Positions 63,551 to 64,000 of a stretch of 64,000 nucleotides of DNA are shown in pieces. The DNA lies in NCBI GenBank assembly GCA_019137255.1, contig WPDH01000273.1:1-64000 (forward strand), written 5' to 3'. A program made the translations under genes and the position numbers. The number at the start of each line of letters is the position of its first letter. Within the stretch, counting starts at the first letter, position 1. Under the pieces are notes generated by a model. That model had not been told where the DNA came from. It was given only the letters and a program-made list of their open reading frames with translations, and searched no databases. This stretch comes from Corinectria fuckeliana. Lineage: Eukaryota; Ascomycota; Sordariomycetes; Hypocreales; Nectriaceae.

Positions 63551-63973
63551 TGGATGGACACTCTCGTCGTCGGAATCGAAATCGTCAATCCACTCGTGAC
63601 GATAAATGTCTCGCTCCGCCGTGGTGAGCCCATTCATCTCTCGCATCCAGGTGAATATGTTGCGCGTAACTCCCTCGGAAAGATCCGTCTCTCGGTCCAA
63701 CCAACCATAGTCCACTTCAACTGCTGCGTCCTCATCCTGCGGGTCATGGACAATGTAATCCTTGGACGCTGCAGATATGGGTCCTGTTGTCTGTATGTCC
63801 TCCCTGCCCCCCGCGCAATTCCACGACAGAGACAAGAACTGGAGGCCATGATTGCCGGGACAACGTGCGTGAAGCTGTACACCAAGGTCGGCGTCCCTGA
63901 TATCCGTGTCTCCCGGGGGAGGATACGGGTATATTGGGGGCTCTCGGGGCGGTTCTTGGGTCTGAAACATCAA
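63455..63973 (-). CDS. hypothetical acidic protein, possibly 5'-truncated by the window
   Basis: The frame reads from 63973 to a stop at 63455-63457 (172 residues). It begins QTQEPPREPPIYPYPPPGDT and is ordered-looking around HGLQFLSLSWNCAGG. It is strongly acidic in the middle (VHDPQDEDAAVEVDYGWLDR) and contains FTWMREMNGLTTAERDIYRH. It stays open upstream almost to the window edge, so an earlier exon could lie outside. No family recognised. The tail (GRWMASSLTRCCDLI) lies inside a 127-bp duplicated unit, so the present stop may be the result of that duplication. Confidence 0.5.
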   Translation of the reverse strand: MMFQTQEPPREPPIYPYPPPGDTDIRDADLGVQLHARCPGNHGLQFLSLSWNCAGGREDIQTTGPISAASKDYIVHDPQDEDAAVEVDYGWLDRETDLSEGVTRNIFTWMREMNGLTTAERDIYRHEWIDDFDSDDESVHPEGDGRSTTGLNSGAQMGRWMASSLTRCCDLI

Positions 63974-64000
63974 TCGGCACTCGTCAGCTCGGGAAATGGA

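Overview
The window comes from the nuclear genome of a filamentous ascomycete. Short introns (about 48-130 bases, GTAAGT-type donors, CTAAC-type branch sites, YAG acceptors) interrupt most convincing genes. The block COX13 - APN2 - MAT1-2-1 at 15.7-20.9 kb is the classic right flank and core of a Pezizomycotina mating-type locus. The HMG protein and gene order fit Sordariomycetes, most likely Hypocreales; this placement is inferred without a database search.

Layout. 1-14 kb is gene debris: remnants of an APH-type phosphotransferase, an RBR-type E3 ligase and an unidentified gene present as a long and a shortened copy, mixed with minisatellites and a dispersed composite repeat. 14-15.7 kb is intergenic. 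15.7-20.9 kb holds COX13 (minus, five exons, one of 8 nt), APN2 (plus, six exons, one of 13 nt) and MAT1-2-1 (minus, three exons, idiomorph MAT1-2). 22.3-23.2 kb holds an uncharacterised two-exon gene with a Met-Pro pentapeptide repeat, divergent from MAT1-2-1. 24.9-25.7 kb is an eight-unit minisatellite. 27.8-37.1 kb has sparse hypothetical genes (the best at 30.4-31.4 kb and 34.9-35.5 kb) and a degenerate protein-kinase fragment. 37.3-39.7 kb is a five-exon F-box gene, and 40.4-41.7 kb a Met-Pro repeat protein. 42-53 kb is again repeat-rich, with a decayed gene at 45-47 kb and an array in which an exon and its intron have been amplified together (51.1-52.1 kb). 53.7-55.1 kb is an HNH-nuclease-like gene; 58.9-60.9 kb is a RIC8/synembryn-like gene. 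61.6-62.5 kb has two small convergent genes, one with two candidate terminal exons. A gene at the right edge may run out of the window.

Common thread. COX13 (respiration), APN2 (base-excision repair) and MAT1-2-1 (mating identity) are linked by ancestral synteny, not by a shared pathway. SLA2, the usual other flank of MAT, was not found in the 43 kb beyond MAT1-2-1. Short tandem duplications (9-135 bp) occur in most intergenic spaces and inside most genes, pointing to a genome that keeps generating minisatellites. Exon coordinates were derived by hand from splice signals and reading-frame continuity; each model given with exon boundaries sums to a whole number of codons.
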